Origin: Bacteroidales bacterium Bact_22
GTDB taxonomy: Bacteria > Bacteroidota > Bacteroidia > Bacteroidales > F082
Assembly: GCA_001603665.1 (NCBI GenBank)
Contig: LUZN01000005.1
Coordinates: forward strand, 1-64,000
DNA: 64,000 bases
Reading direction: 5' to 3'
Shown one piece after another: positions 25,346 through 34,605 of the stretch. The first letter of the stretch is position 1. Every line of letters begins with the position of its first letter. The position numbers were made by a program, and so were the translations under genes. The notes below the pieces were generated by a model. It did no database searches and had not been told where the DNA came from. It worked only from the letters and a program-made list of their open reading frames with translations.

Positions 25346-27565
25346 ATGAAAAAATTATCAGTGTTTTTTGCCATCATCTTTGCGATGATGGGCATCGTGC
25401 GCGCTGACGAAGGCATGTGGTTGCCAATGTTCGTCGAGCGTTTGAATTATGTCGACATGCAGAAAATGGGTCTCCAGCTCACACCTGAAGAACTCTACAG
25501 CATCAACAACAGCAGCTTGAAAGACGCCATCGTGGGTCTCTCAAACGGCGCTCACCCACGCGGGTTCTTCTGCACAGGCGAGATCGTGTCGAAAAACAGC
25601 TTGCTTTTCACCAACCACCACTGCGGTTACAGCTCAATAGCCGCCCTCTCGACGGTTGAACACGACTATCTCAACGAAGGATTCTGGGCCAGAAGCTTCG
25701 AGGAAGAACTCCCGGCAGAAGGCGTTTCAGCATCGTTCCTCGTGAGAATGGAAGACGTGACCGAGGCAATCCTTGGCGTCGTCACCGACGACATGGACTA
25801 CATGGCACAGCAGCAGGCCATCAACGCCAAGATTAAAGAACTCGAAGAGGCAGCATCGGAAGACGGCAAGCTCAACCCTGTCATCAAAGGATTCTTCGAG
25901 GGCAACGAGTATTACATGTTCGTCTACAAGACCTACACCGACGTGCGTCTCGTGGGAACAGCACCTCAGTCGATTGGTAAGTTCGGCGGCGACACCGACA
26001 ACTGGATGTGGCCTCGTCACACCGGCGACTTCTCGATTTTCCGTGTCTACGCTGACGAAAACGGCGAGCCGGCCGAGTTCAACGAGAACAACAAGCCTCT
26101 CACTCCTAAGCACTCACTGCCAATCAGTCTCGACGGCGTGCAGCCTGACGACTTCACCATGATCTGGGGCTTCCCAGGCTCGACAGAGCGTTACATGACA
26201 TCATTCGGCATCAACTACAACGTCGACGTGTTCTACCCAATCGTTTACGAAGTGTTCAAAGCCGAGACCGACGTCATGGACGAATATATGAAGGTCGACA
26301 AGAACATCAACATCATCTACGCAAGCAGCAAAGCAGGTTTGGCCAACACATGGAAGAACTTCGAAGGCCAGATCACCATGCTCCGCAAGAATAAAGTCGC
26401 TGAGCGTAAAGCCGCTCTCGAGGCCGACTTCGCAGAATGGGTCAACGCCAACGAGGAACGCCAGGCCGAATACGGCGAGGTGCTCAGCACTCTCGACGAC
26501 ATGTACAGCATGCTGAGCGAGGTGGCAGCCGGACTGTTCTATCCTAACTTCCTGGCACAGCTTTACCCGATGGGAACAGCAACAGAGTTTGTCCAGTACT
26601 ATCAGATCGCAAGCAGCAAGGAGTCAACAAAAGAAGATAAGCTGGCAGCAGCCGAGGCTTTGAAGGAAATCGACGTCGATGCTTTGTTCAAAGACACCGA
26701 CCCGCGCGTGCAGAAAGACATGCTCGTGGCAGTGATGAAGATCTACGGCAGTAAGTTCGAAGCCGATGAATGTCCTGCTTTCGTCCAGAAACTCCTGAAG
26801 AAGAACAAAGGCAGCTGGGAAGCTGTGGCAAACTACATCTACGACAACTCGATGTTCAGCCAGGCCGAGACAATGAAGGCCTTCATCGAGAAACCAAGTG
26901 TCGGAAAACTCAGAAAAGACCCTGCTTTCCTCATGCTTGGTGGCTTGATGAACCAGCTCTACGGCTCAGTTCCGGGCTACAGAATGGCTAACAACGAGAT
27001 TGCTCAGGCCGACCATCTCTTCGTGAAGGGACTCCGTGAGTTCTACGCCGAGACACAGCCTGAAAAGGTTCTCTATCCTGATGCAAACTCAACACTGAGA
27101 ATGAGTTACGGTTCGGTGAAAGACTATCAGCCGGCCGACGCTATCTCTTACGACTATGTGTGCACCGCCAACGGTATCCTCGAGAAATATATCCCTGGTG
27201 ACTTCGAGTTCGACGCTCCTAAGGAGCTCCTCGACCTCATCGAGAAGAAAGACTTCGGTCAGTATGCCGACAAAAACGGCGAACTCATCACCTGCTTCCT
27301 GTCGACCAACGACATCACAGGCGGTAACTCGGGCAGCCCTATCATGAACGGCAAGGGCGAACTCCTCGGACTCGCTTTCGACGGCAACTGGGAGGCTATG
27401 AGCGGCGACGTTAACTTCGAGCCGAAACTCCAGCGCACCATCAACGTCGACATCCGTTACGTGCTCTTCATCATCGACAAGGTCTACGGCGCAACCAACC
27501 TCATCGATGAATTAGAGATTCACAAGGCAATGCCGGAACCGATTCGCGTTGAAGAAGTGAAATAA
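25346..27565 (+). CDS. dpp7: S46-family dipeptidyl-peptidase 7
   Basis: The 739-residue serine exopeptidase has a signal peptide (to about residue 21) and the S46 catalytic set: His in TNHHCGYSS (about 89-97), Asp in DTDNWMWPRHTGDFSIFR and Ser in GGNSGSP (about 660). The specificity position reads FDGNWEAMSGD with Gly, as in DPP7; DPP11 has Arg there. It should release dipeptides with hydrophobic P1 residues in the periplasm. With the M1 and M49-like enzymes nearby it forms a peptide-degrading set, as in asaccharolytic relatives. A terminator with an unusual repeat loop follows. Confidence 0.93.
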   Translation: MKKLSVFFAIIFAMMGIVRADEGMWLPMFVERLNYVDMQKMGLQLTPEELYSINNSSLKDAIVGLSNGAHPRGFFCTGEIVSKNSLLFTNHHCGYSSIAALSTVEHDYLNEGFWARSFEEELPAEGVSASFLVRMEDVTEAILGVVTDDMDYMAQQQAINAKIKELEEAASEDGKLNPVIKGFFEGNEYYMFVYKTYTDVRLVGTAPQSIGKFGGDTDNWMWPRHTGDFSIFRVYADENGEPAEFNENNKPLTPKHSLPISLDGVQPDDFTMIWGFPGSTERYMTSFGINYNVDVFYPIVYEVFKAETDVMDEYMKVDKNINIIYASSKAGLANTWKNFEGQITMLRKNKVAERKAALEADFAEWVNANEERQAEYGEVLSTLDDMYSMLSEVAAGLFYPNFLAQLYPMGTATEFVQYYQIASSKESTKEDKLAAAEALKEIDVDALFKDTDPRVQKDMLVAVMKIYGSKFEADECPAFVQKLLKKNKGSWEAVANYIYDNSMFSQAETMKAFIEKPSVGKLRKDPAFLMLGGLMNQLYGSVPGYRMANNEIAQADHLFVKGLREFYAETQPEKVLYPDANSTLRMSYGSVKDYQPADAISYDYVCTANGILEKYIPGDFEFDAPKELLDLIEKKDFGQYADKNGELITCFLSTNDITGGNSGSPIMNGKGELLGLAFDGNWEAMSGDVNFEPKLQRTINVDIRYVLFIIDKVYGATNLIDELEIHKAMPEPIRVEEVK

Positions 27566-27567
27566 TC

Positions 27568-27582
27568 CCTCGCTTCGCTCGG
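27568..27582. repeat. REP-like element, family B
   Basis: CCTCGCTTCGCTCGG is the reverse complement of the core at 37051-37065 (CCGAGCGAAGCGAGG) and sits between the dpp7 stop and its terminator. Confidence 0.7.
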
Positions 27583-27596
27583 ATTAATTGCTGACG

Positions 27597-27665
27597 TTGC
27601 GGCGGCATTAAAGTTCTTAGAGTCCTTAAAGCGCTCAGAGAGCTTAGTGCCGCCGCAATTTTTTT
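27597..27665 (+). terminator. terminator whose loop is a nonamer array
   Basis: An 11-bp GC-rich stem (27597-27607 with 27648-27658) is followed by seven T residues. The 40-base loop consists of degenerate 9-mers (TTAAAGTTC, TTAGAGTCC, TTAAAGCGC, TCAGAGAGC), the family found inside hemW. Confidence 0.8.
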
Positions 27666-27696
27666 AAATGTTTTTGTAAATCTACAAAAAAAATCG

Positions 27697-27704
27697 TATA
27701 TTTG
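27697..27704 (+). promoter_or_regulatory. -7 box for the M1 aminopeptidase gene
   Basis: TATATTTG with a TTTG -33 element at 27673-27676 (20 bp spacer); the ATG is at 27726. Confidence 0.78.
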
Positions 27705-27725
27705 CAAGATTAATATCATCATAAA

Positions 27726-30014
27726 ATGAAAAGAATCTTTGCAATACTCCTCGTTTTCGTAGCATTTCTTGCAAAAGCCCAGACTCCGGGCGAAAATTTC
27801 GATGTCACTCATTACGAGATTCATATCAATAATATCGACTTTACTGGTCATACGATTCAAGGTGAAACCACCGTCACCCTGACAGCCTTAAGTTCGACAA
27901 ATGTTATCAATCTTGAGCTTAAGTCGTTGACAGTCAGCGTTGTAACAGCGACTGGCGCCAGCGTAAGTAATTTTGTGCAAAACGGCGATGTGCTGACGAT
28001 AAACCTCTCGTCAGCTTTAGCAGCCAATGCGAGCGCTTCATTCACAATAACTTACGGTGGAAACACCTTCAACGAGAGCTGGGGCGGCGTAATGTGGACT
28101 AACGGCTACGTCTGCAACATGGGCGTCGGATTCGAGTCAATACCGCACAACCTCGGTAAATGCTGGTTCCCATGCGTCGACAACTTCACCGACAAGGCGA
28201 CATATTACCTGTGCGTCGTTGTTCCAAACGACAAAAAAGCCATCTGCGGCGGCAACTTCATCAACACTTACGACAATGGCGACGGCACCACCACTTGGCA
28301 CTGGGAGATTCCTCAGGAAGTGGCGACCTATCACGTCTCGTTTGCGGTAGGCGACTACGTCGAGTGGACCGACACCTATAACGGCATCGAGCGCGACATT
28401 CCGATTACAGTTTATGTAAAACCGAGTCAGATCAACAACGTGCCGGGCACCTTCGTGCATGTGAAAGACATCGCCAGCTTCTACGAAAACTGCTTCGGTC
28501 CGTATCCTTTCAACCGTATCGGATATGTAGTGACAAGCGTCGGATGCATGGAACATGTCGATAACATCGGCATCACCAGCGGCATCGTGACCGGCAACAC
28601 CTCTCAGGAGGAATATGTGGCGCATGAGATGTCGCACATGTGGTTTGGCAATAAAGTCACCTGCTCGACGGCCGAAGATATGTGGCTCAACGAAGGTTTT
28701 GCGCAGTTTTGCGGAGTTTTCTACCGCTCGGCAGTCTACGGCGAGGACGACTTCCAGCAGGCCATGAGCACCAAAATCAACACCATAACAAGCTGGTGCA
28801 AGAGCGAGAACAACTGGATTCCGCTCAACAATATCCCGCAAACCATGACCTACGATGGCAGTGCCGTTTATAACCGCGGCGCTGTAGTCGTCAACACCCT
28901 GATGAACTACCTCGGCCGCGACACGTTTTTAGCTGCTTTGCGGAGCTATCTCAACGCTTACAACTACAGCGCCGCGTCGTCGGAAGCACTGCGCGACGCC
29001 CTCACTGCAGCCACTGGCATCGACATGAGCGGATTCTTCGACACCTATGTGTTCACTGCGGGAATGCCGCACTATGGCGTTGATATTCTTAATGTTACAC
29101 CAAACGGGAACCAATACGACGTTACCGTGAGGATGACTTATCAGCACATCGGACCTGAGCATGTCGGACTGAACAATAGGGTGGAGGTGACCTTCGTCGA
29201 CAACGCAGGCGAGCTGCAGACTGTGCTGATCAACTGGGACGGAGCGGAGGCTAACTGGACCTTCCCGCTCGACATCAACCCAATAGCAGCATTTGCTGAC
29301 TATTACAACCACTTCCTGGATGCCAAATTCGATAAAAACCTGATGGCTACCACAACCCAGAATTGGTCGGTCAACCAGCAGCTTGCACTTACCGTCAACA
29401 GCGTTGCCGACTCGGTGATGCTGCGCGCCGAAGACCATTATGTGGCGCCCGACAACGACCCTAACATCCCCGCTTTAACGCTTTCTACCAAGCATTTCTG
29501 GAATGTCTTCAGACATGATTTCGGCGATGCCGATGTCACCGGAAAATTCACTTATTCAAACAATGCCAGCATGGACGGCGACATCATCCACACCGAAAAC
29601 GACTCGGCGGTACTGCTCTACAGGGCTAACATCCACGATGTGTGGCACAGCATCCCTTACACCCAGCAGGGCAACTGGAAAATCGGCTATTTCATAGTGA
29701 GCGACCTCCCGAGCGGACAATATACCGTAGGAGCCATCGACAAGACGCAGCTCGGAACAGGCGAATTGTCAGAAGTCGTTGATTTCTTTACAGTTACGCC
29801 AAATCCAGCAAGCGACAGAATCAAGATTAATACCACAATTGAAGATGGTAAAATATTGATAGTCAATAATTTAGGACAAACCATCGGCTCGTTTTCCGTT
29901 AAGGGAAAAGAAATGACAATACCTGTAAGTGATTATAAATCAGGTGTTTACTTCGTATATTTAATGGACGGGAAGAAAAAATTCATTTCGGTAGAAAAAT
30001 TGATAAAGAATTAA
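27726..30014 (+). CDS. M1-family aminopeptidase with T9SS sorting domain
   Basis: The 762-residue secreted protein has a signal peptide (to about 19), the M1 beta-sandwich domain and the gluzincin site HEMSHMWFG (about 299-307) with the third zinc ligand in WLNEGFAQF (about 320). The GAMEN-like exopeptidase motif is represented by GCMEHVDN (about 276-283), differing at the first residues, so substrate N-terminus recognition may be altered. The last 75 residues (VTPNPASDRIKINT, SGVYFVYLMDGKKKFISVEKLIK) are a type A sorting signal for type IX export. It adds surface peptidase activity to the dpp7/M49 group. Confidence 0.9.
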   Translation: MKRIFAILLVFVAFLAKAQTPGENFDVTHYEIHINNIDFTGHTIQGETTVTLTALSSTNVINLELKSLTVSVVTATGASVSNFVQNGDVLTINLSSALAANASASFTITYGGNTFNESWGGVMWTNGYVCNMGVGFESIPHNLGKCWFPCVDNFTDKATYYLCVVVPNDKKAICGGNFINTYDNGDGTTTWHWEIPQEVATYHVSFAVGDYVEWTDTYNGIERDIPITVYVKPSQINNVPGTFVHVKDIASFYENCFGPYPFNRIGYVVTSVGCMEHVDNIGITSGIVTGNTSQEEYVAHEMSHMWFGNKVTCSTAEDMWLNEGFAQFCGVFYRSAVYGEDDFQQAMSTKINTITSWCKSENNWIPLNNIPQTMTYDGSAVYNRGAVVVNTLMNYLGRDTFLAALRSYLNAYNYSAASSEALRDALTAATGIDMSGFFDTYVFTAGMPHYGVDILNVTPNGNQYDVTVRMTYQHIGPEHVGLNNRVEVTFVDNAGELQTVLINWDGAEANWTFPLDINPIAAFADYYNHFLDAKFDKNLMATTTQNWSVNQQLALTVNSVADSVMLRAEDHYVAPDNDPNIPALTLSTKHFWNVFRHDFGDADVTGKFTYSNNASMDGDIIHTENDSAVLLYRANIHDVWHSIPYTQQGNWKIGYFIVSDLPSGQYTVGAIDKTQLGTGELSEVVDFFTVTPNPASDRIKINTTIEDGKILIVNNLGQTIGSFSVKGKEMTIPVSDYKSGVYFVYLMDGKKKFISVEKLIKN

Positions 30015-30024
30015 GATTTTTTCG

Positions 30025-30032
30025 TAATTTTG
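30025..30032 (+). promoter_or_regulatory. -7 box for the methylmalonyl-CoA operon
   Basis: TAATTTTG, 45 bp before the ATG of the epimerase gene at 30077. Confidence 0.7.
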
Positions 30033-30076
30033 CATCGAATTCGAGTTTAATTTTAATTATAAATAACGTTATTTTT

Positions 30077-30493
30077 ATGAATCCAACTCATATTGAACAC
30101 ATTGGAATTGCCGTCGTAAGCTTAGACGAGTCGATTCCTGTTTTCGAGAAGATGCTCGGAACAAAATGCTACGCCATCGAAGAGGTTAAAGATCAGAAGG
30201 TTAAGACTGCTTTCTTCAAAGTAGGTCAGACCAAGATCGAGCTTCTCGAGCCAACATCACCTGAGAGCACCATCGCCGCTTTCATCGAGAAAAACAACGG
30301 TAAGGGCGGTATGCATCACATCGCATTTGCAGTGGAAGGCATTGAAAATCAGCTTGCTGACGCCAAGGCAAACGGCTTCCGTCTCATCGACGAGACTCCA
30401 CGCGGCGGCGCTGAAGGCCTGACCATCGCTTTCCTGCACCCGAAATCAACAGCCGGTGTCCTCACAGAACTTTGCGAAAATAAGAACAAATAA
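30077..30493 (+). CDS. mce: methylmalonyl-CoA epimerase
   Basis: The 138-residue glyoxalase/VOC-fold enzyme interconverts (R)- and (S)-methylmalonyl-CoA. Metal and substrate residues are visible in HIEHIGIAVVSL, KIELLEPTSPES, GGMHHIAFAVEG and ELCEN. It heads a five-gene operon with the methylmalonyl-CoA decarboxylase subunits (gaps 14, 34, 3 and 2 bp), so succinyl-CoA-derived methylmalonyl-CoA is epimerised and decarboxylated to propionyl-CoA in one unit. Confidence 0.95.
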   Translation: MNPTHIEHIGIAVVSLDESIPVFEKMLGTKCYAIEEVKDQKVKTAFFKVGQTKIELLEPTSPESTIAAFIEKNNGKGGMHHIAFAVEGIENQLADAKANGFRLIDETPRGGAEGLTIAFLHPKSTAGVLTELCENKNK

Positions 30494-30507
30494 TAAATAT
30501 TCAGAAA

Positions 30508-32067
30508 ATGATAATCGAACAGAAAATTCAGGAGTTGTTAGACAAGCGCGCTCTTGCACGTCAGGGTGGCGGTGAGAAGCGTATTGCTGCACAACACGAA
30601 AAGGGAAAGTACACTGCTCGTGAGCGCATCGCCATGTTGCTCGACGAGGGTAGCTTCGAAGAATTCGACATGTTCCTCACACACCGCACCACCGACTTCG
30701 GTCTGGAGAAGCAGGTGTTTCTCGGCGACGGCGTCGTGACAGGCTACGGCACCATCGACGGTCGTCTGGTTTACGTGTATTCACAGGACTTCACGGTGCT
30801 CGGCGGCTCTCTTTCAGAGACTATGTCGAAGAAGATATGCAAGGTGATGGACCAGGCCATGAAGGTCGGCGCTCCTATCATCGGCATCAACGACTCAGGC
30901 GGCGCACGTATCCAGGAAGGATCACGCTCATTGGCAGGTTTTGCTGAGATTTTCCAGCGTAACATCAACGCCTCGGGTGTGGTGCCACAGATCAGCGCCA
31001 TCTTCGGACCATGCGCAGGCGGCGCAGTCTACTCACCGGCATTGACCGACTTCATCCTCATGACCGAACAGAACAGCTATATGTTCCTCACCGGCCCGAA
31101 GGTAGTGAAGACAGTGACAGGCGAAGACGTCAGCACCGACCAGCTCGGCGGCGCTTTGGTACACAACCAGAAGTCAGGCGTGAGCCAGTTTATGACAGCA
31201 ACAGAAGAAGAAGGTCTGCAGCTCATCCGCGACCTCATCTCGTATCTGCCACAGAACAACCTCGAAGAGGCTCCGCGCATCGAATGCAACGACCCTATCG
31301 ACCGTAAGGAAGACTCACTCAACGCCATCATCCCGGATAACCCGAACAAGCCATACGACATGAAGCACATCATCCACGCCATCGTGGATAACGGCGAGTT
31401 CCTCGAGGTCGCACAGGACTTCGCGAAGAACCTTATCGTCGGCTTCGCACGTTTCGACGGCAAACCTGTCGGCGTGGTCGCCAACAACCCGGCCTTCCTC
31501 GCCGGCGTGCTCGACATCAACTCATCACGTAAAGGTGCTCGTTTCGTCCGCTTCTGCGACGCATTCAACATCCCGATTGTGACATTGGTCGACGTCCCTG
31601 GCTTCCTGCCTGGCACAGTGCAGGAATACGGCGGCGTGATCACCCACGGTGCTAAGATGCTGTTCGCCTACGGCGAAGCCACAGTGCCAAAGGTCACCAT
31701 CACCATCCGTAAGTCATACGGCGGCTCACACCTCGTCATGGGTTGCAAGCAGCTCCGCGCTGACATCAACTACGCATGGCCGACAGCAGAAATCGCCGTC
31801 ATGGGTCCTTCAGGAGCTGTCGAGATACTCAACGGTAAAGAGATCTCAGCCATCGAGAACCCAGAAGAACGCGCTGAGTTCGTAGCCAAGAAAGAACAGG
31901 AATACCGCGACAAGTTCGCAAATCCTTACGACTCAGCGAAATATGGCTACATCGACGATGTCATCGAGCCTCGTAACACACGTTTCCGCGTCATCAGAGC
32001 CCTCCAGGCACTCGAGACAAAGAAAGACACCAACCCACCGAAGAAACATTGCAACATACCATTGTAA
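30508..32067 (+). CDS. mmdA: methylmalonyl-CoA decarboxylase carboxyltransferase (alpha) subunit
   Basis: The 519-residue acyl-CoA carboxyltransferase transfers CO2 from methylmalonyl-CoA to the biotin carrier. It shows the crotonase-type oxyanion loops GGARIQEGSRSLAGF and GPCAGGAVYSPALTDF and, in the second half, NNPAFLAGVLDINSSRKGARFVRFCD and KSYGGSHLVMGCKQL. Propionyl-CoA carboxylase beta subunits are similar; the adjacent gamma, carrier and Na+-pump genes support the decarboxylase role. Confidence 0.95.
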   Translation: MIIEQKIQELLDKRALARQGGGEKRIAAQHEKGKYTARERIAMLLDEGSFEEFDMFLTHRTTDFGLEKQVFLGDGVVTGYGTIDGRLVYVYSQDFTVLGGSLSETMSKKICKVMDQAMKVGAPIIGINDSGGARIQEGSRSLAGFAEIFQRNINASGVVPQISAIFGPCAGGAVYSPALTDFILMTEQNSYMFLTGPKVVKTVTGEDVSTDQLGGALVHNQKSGVSQFMTATEEEGLQLIRDLISYLPQNNLEEAPRIECNDPIDRKEDSLNAIIPDNPNKPYDMKHIIHAIVDNGEFLEVAQDFAKNLIVGFARFDGKPVGVVANNPAFLAGVLDINSSRKGARFVRFCDAFNIPIVTLVDVPGFLPGTVQEYGGVITHGAKMLFAYGEATVPKVTITIRKSYGGSHLVMGCKQLRADINYAWPTAEIAVMGPSGAVEILNGKEISAIENPEERAEFVAKKEQEYRDKFANPYDSAKYGYIDDVIEPRNTRFRVIRALQALETKKDTNPPKKHCNIPL

Positions 32068-32100
32068 TTTTGAATTTTAAATCTTTAAATTTTGAATTGA
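32068..32100 (+). repeat. short imperfect direct repeat after mmdA
   Basis: TTTTGAATTTTAAA and TTTAAATTTTGAATT occur in tandem right after the mmdA stop and end at the next start codon. It resembles the other low-complexity tracts that abut stop codons. Confidence 0.55.
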
Positions 32101-32101
32101 A

Positions 32102-32485
32102 ATGAATATGTTAATGATATTATTATCGGCTGTCAGAGAGCCTATCGCTACTCACGACTGGGTGGTCACCGTCGGTGGCTTCTGTATCGTGATCACGGCA
32201 TTGGTGGTGCTGTTCCTCATCTTCACAGGATTCTCGAAGCTCGTGAACCACGACTTCAAGAAAAGCAAGAAGACTACTACAACCACAACGCCAAGCACCT
32301 CTACAGCAGCGGGCTGGAAGGTCGACGACGACCTCGCAGTGGTCATCGGACTGGCTCTCGCACTGGCGAAAGACGTCCACGACGAAGAGTCGGGATTCGT
32401 GACCATTCAGAGAGTCGAGCGCCGCTACTCCCCATGGAGCTCGAAGATTTACGGATTAAATGGTTTAAACAGAAGAAATTACTAA
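32102..32485 (+). CDS. OadG-like small subunit of the Na+-translocating decarboxylase
   Basis: The 127-residue protein has one N-terminal membrane helix (WVVTVGGFCIVITALVVLFLIF, about 17-38), a Thr/Ser/Lys-rich linker and a C-terminal cytoplasmic tail with DDDLAVVIGLALALAKD. This is the OadG/MmdD pattern; the subunit holds the soluble carboxyltransferase onto the membrane beta subunit. Its place between mmdA and the biotin carrier is canonical for Bacteroidales. Confidence 0.85.
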   Translation: MNMLMILLSAVREPIATHDWVVTVGGFCIVITALVVLFLIFTGFSKLVNHDFKKSKKTTTTTTPSTSTAAGWKVDDDLAVVIGLALALAKDVHDEESGFVTIQRVERRYSPWSSKIYGLNGLNRRNY

Positions 32486-32488
32486 GCT

Positions 32489-32926
32489 ATGAAGAAATTT
32501 AAATTCACAGTCAACGGAAAAGAGTACGAAGTCGAGGTGAAGAACTACGAAGGCGAACATGCCGAAGTAGTCGTCGACGGTACTCAATATAATGTAACAG
32601 TCCAGCGTGAAGAGGAAGCCATTCCTACCTTCGTCGCTCCTAAGCGTCAGGCTCCAAAGCCGGCAGCAGCACCTAAGGTCGAGGCTCCGGCAGCCACATC
32701 GGCACCTGCCGACGGCTACAAGTCATTGGCACCGCTTCCAGGCACCGTCATGCAGATCTACGTCAACGTGGGTGACGTCGTGAAACGCGGCGACAAGCTC
32801 ATGATGTACGAGGCCATGAAGATGGAAAACAACTTCCTCGCTGAAGTCGACGGAACAATCAAAGAAGTCAAAGTCAGAGTGGGCGACAACATTCTGCAAG
32901 GCGCTGTTTTATTTGTAATTGGATAA
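32489..32926 (+). CDS. biotin carboxyl carrier subunit of methylmalonyl-CoA decarboxylase
   Basis: The 145-residue protein has an N-terminal beta domain (MKKFKFTVNGKEYEVEVKNYEG), a Pro/Ala-rich hinge (about 55-75: APKRQAPKPAAAPKVEAP) and a C-terminal biotinyl domain with the biotin-accepting lysine in YEAMKMENN (about 109-117). It shuttles the carboxyl group from MmdA to the membrane beta subunit. Confidence 0.95.
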   Translation: MKKFKFTVNGKEYEVEVKNYEGEHAEVVVDGTQYNVTVQREEEAIPTFVAPKRQAPKPAAAPKVEAPAATSAPADGYKSLAPLPGTVMQIYVNVGDVVKRGDKLMMYEAMKMENNFLAEVDGTIKEVKVRVGDNILQGAVLFVIG

Positions 32927-32928
32927 TT

Positions 32929-34548
32929 ATGAAGAAGAGATTCAACGTTAAAAAGAAAGCTCTGCTCATCGTCGCTTTGATTGCCATGCTGCTCGTGCTT
33001 CACGGCATCATGACGTCGAGTCCTGCTATGGCCGAACATGTGTTCGACAGCACGCAGACCGTCACCCCCGAGATGGTGACGACAGAGCTCACGCCTGAGG
33101 CTCAGGACGCTGAGATACAGACTCTCTCGGCGGGACAGGCCATCGGCGACGGAATGTATTCGTTCTGGCAGTTTACGGGCTTCAGGAACTGTACACGAGG
33201 CAACCTCATCATGATATTGGTGGCATTTGTGTTTATCTTCCTCGCCGTGAAATACGACTTCGAGCCTATGCTGCTCATCCCTATCGGAGTGGGTATCATA
33301 GTGGGTAACATCCCGTTTATCCAAGACTCGTATACCTTTGACCTTCAAGGCGCTCTCGCAGCCTTGTCGAAGATCGAGATACAAGGAAATCTCACTTTCG
33401 ACTTGACGGAAGCCCAGAAGTTCTTTGTAGGCCTCTTTGCCGGACAAGGCGAGATGAACTGTACGCAGGCTCTCGAGCACTTCCACAGCATGACTCCTGA
33501 GCAGCTGCAGGCGTTCCTGCCAGCCGGCATGGACCCGACAGCACCCAACACAGCGAAGTTCTTCGACGGCTTAATCAGCCAGGTGTTCAACATGAACATC
33601 CAGACTGGCGTCTACCAGAAGGGCTCAGTGCTTAACTACCTGTATTTCGGAGTGCGTCAGGGTATTTATCCTCCTTTGATTTTCTTGGGAATCGGCGCTA
33701 TGACCGACTTCTCGTCGCTTATCTCACAGCCTCGTCTGATGATCCTCGGCGCCGCCGCTCAGCTCGGCGTGTTCATCACGTTCATCAGCGCGCGTGCGTT
33801 AGGCTTCGACCCGCATGAGGCAGCCGCTATCGGTATCATCGGCGGCGCCGACGGTCCTACCGCTATCTTCATCTCCACCAAGATGGCTCCACACCTCCTC
33901 GGTGCAATCGCTATCGCGGCATATTCGTACATGGCCTTGGTGCCTGTCATCCAGCCGCCTATCATGCGTCTGCTCACCACCAAGGAAGAGCGCTTGATCA
34001 AGATGAGAGAGCCACGTGCCGTAGGCAAGACAGAGAAGGTCATCTTCCCTATCGTCGGCCTGCTTCTCACCACCTTCATCAGCCCGTCAGCCTTGCCGTT
34101 GCTCGGTATGCTGTTCTTCGGCAACCTGTTGAAAGAGAGCGGCGTGACGAAACGTCTGGCTAACACAGCAGCTAACCCGCTCATCGACATCGTGACCATA
34201 TTGTTAGGTCTCACCGTCGGTGCCTCAACGCAGGCCGACGTGTTCCTGACAACAGACTCGCTCATCATCTTCGCTTTGGGTGCTTGTTCGTTTGCTGTCG
34301 CAACCTTCGGCGGCGTGTGCGGTGCCAAGCTGATGAACGTCTTCTGCAAGGAAGGTAACAAAATCAACCCTCTCATCGGTAACGCTGGCGTGTCGGCAGT
34401 GCCTGACGCAGCACGTGTCTCCGAGGTCGAGGGACAGAAATACGACCCATCGAACCACCTCCTCATGCACGCCATGGCACCAAACGTTGCAGGTGTTATC
34501 GGCTCGGCAGTGGCAGCTGGTATCTTGATGAGCTTCATTGGAATTTAA
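32929..34548 (+). CDS. mmdB: Na+-translocating decarboxylase beta subunit
   Basis: The 539-residue integral membrane protein decarboxylates carboxybiotin and exports Na+. The core has many helices, and the conserved AAIGIIGGADGPTAIF motif carries the Asp of the sodium path. It is longer than a typical OadB: an N-terminal signal-anchor and acidic segment (about 1-75), plus an insertion of about 90 residues after the first helices (about 140-235, including MNCTQALEHFHSMTPEQLQAFL). Both extras are in a soluble-looking region. The operon ends here with a terminator. Confidence 0.92.
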   Translation: MKKRFNVKKKALLIVALIAMLLVLHGIMTSSPAMAEHVFDSTQTVTPEMVTTELTPEAQDAEIQTLSAGQAIGDGMYSFWQFTGFRNCTRGNLIMILVAFVFIFLAVKYDFEPMLLIPIGVGIIVGNIPFIQDSYTFDLQGALAALSKIEIQGNLTFDLTEAQKFFVGLFAGQGEMNCTQALEHFHSMTPEQLQAFLPAGMDPTAPNTAKFFDGLISQVFNMNIQTGVYQKGSVLNYLYFGVRQGIYPPLIFLGIGAMTDFSSLISQPRLMILGAAAQLGVFITFISARALGFDPHEAAAIGIIGGADGPTAIFISTKMAPHLLGAIAIAAYSYMALVPVIQPPIMRLLTTKEERLIKMREPRAVGKTEKVIFPIVGLLLTTFISPSALPLLGMLFFGNLLKESGVTKRLANTAANPLIDIVTILLGLTVGASTQADVFLTTDSLIIFALGACSFAVATFGGVCGAKLMNVFCKEGNKINPLIGNAGVSAVPDAARVSEVEGQKYDPSNHLLMHAMAPNVAGVIGSAVAAGILMSFIGI

Positions 34549-34560
34549 TTTGAAATAACC

Positions 34561-34596
34561 GTAGAGACGTCATAATATGGCGTCTCTACATTTTTT
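34561..34596 (+). terminator. terminator of the methylmalonyl-CoA operon
   Basis: GTAGAGACG (34561-34569) pairs with CGTCTCTAC (34581-34589) and is followed by six T. Its sequence resembles the family A REP palindromes, so it may be a REP recruited as a terminator. Confidence 0.8.
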
Positions 34597-34605
34597 ATCG
34601 GTATT

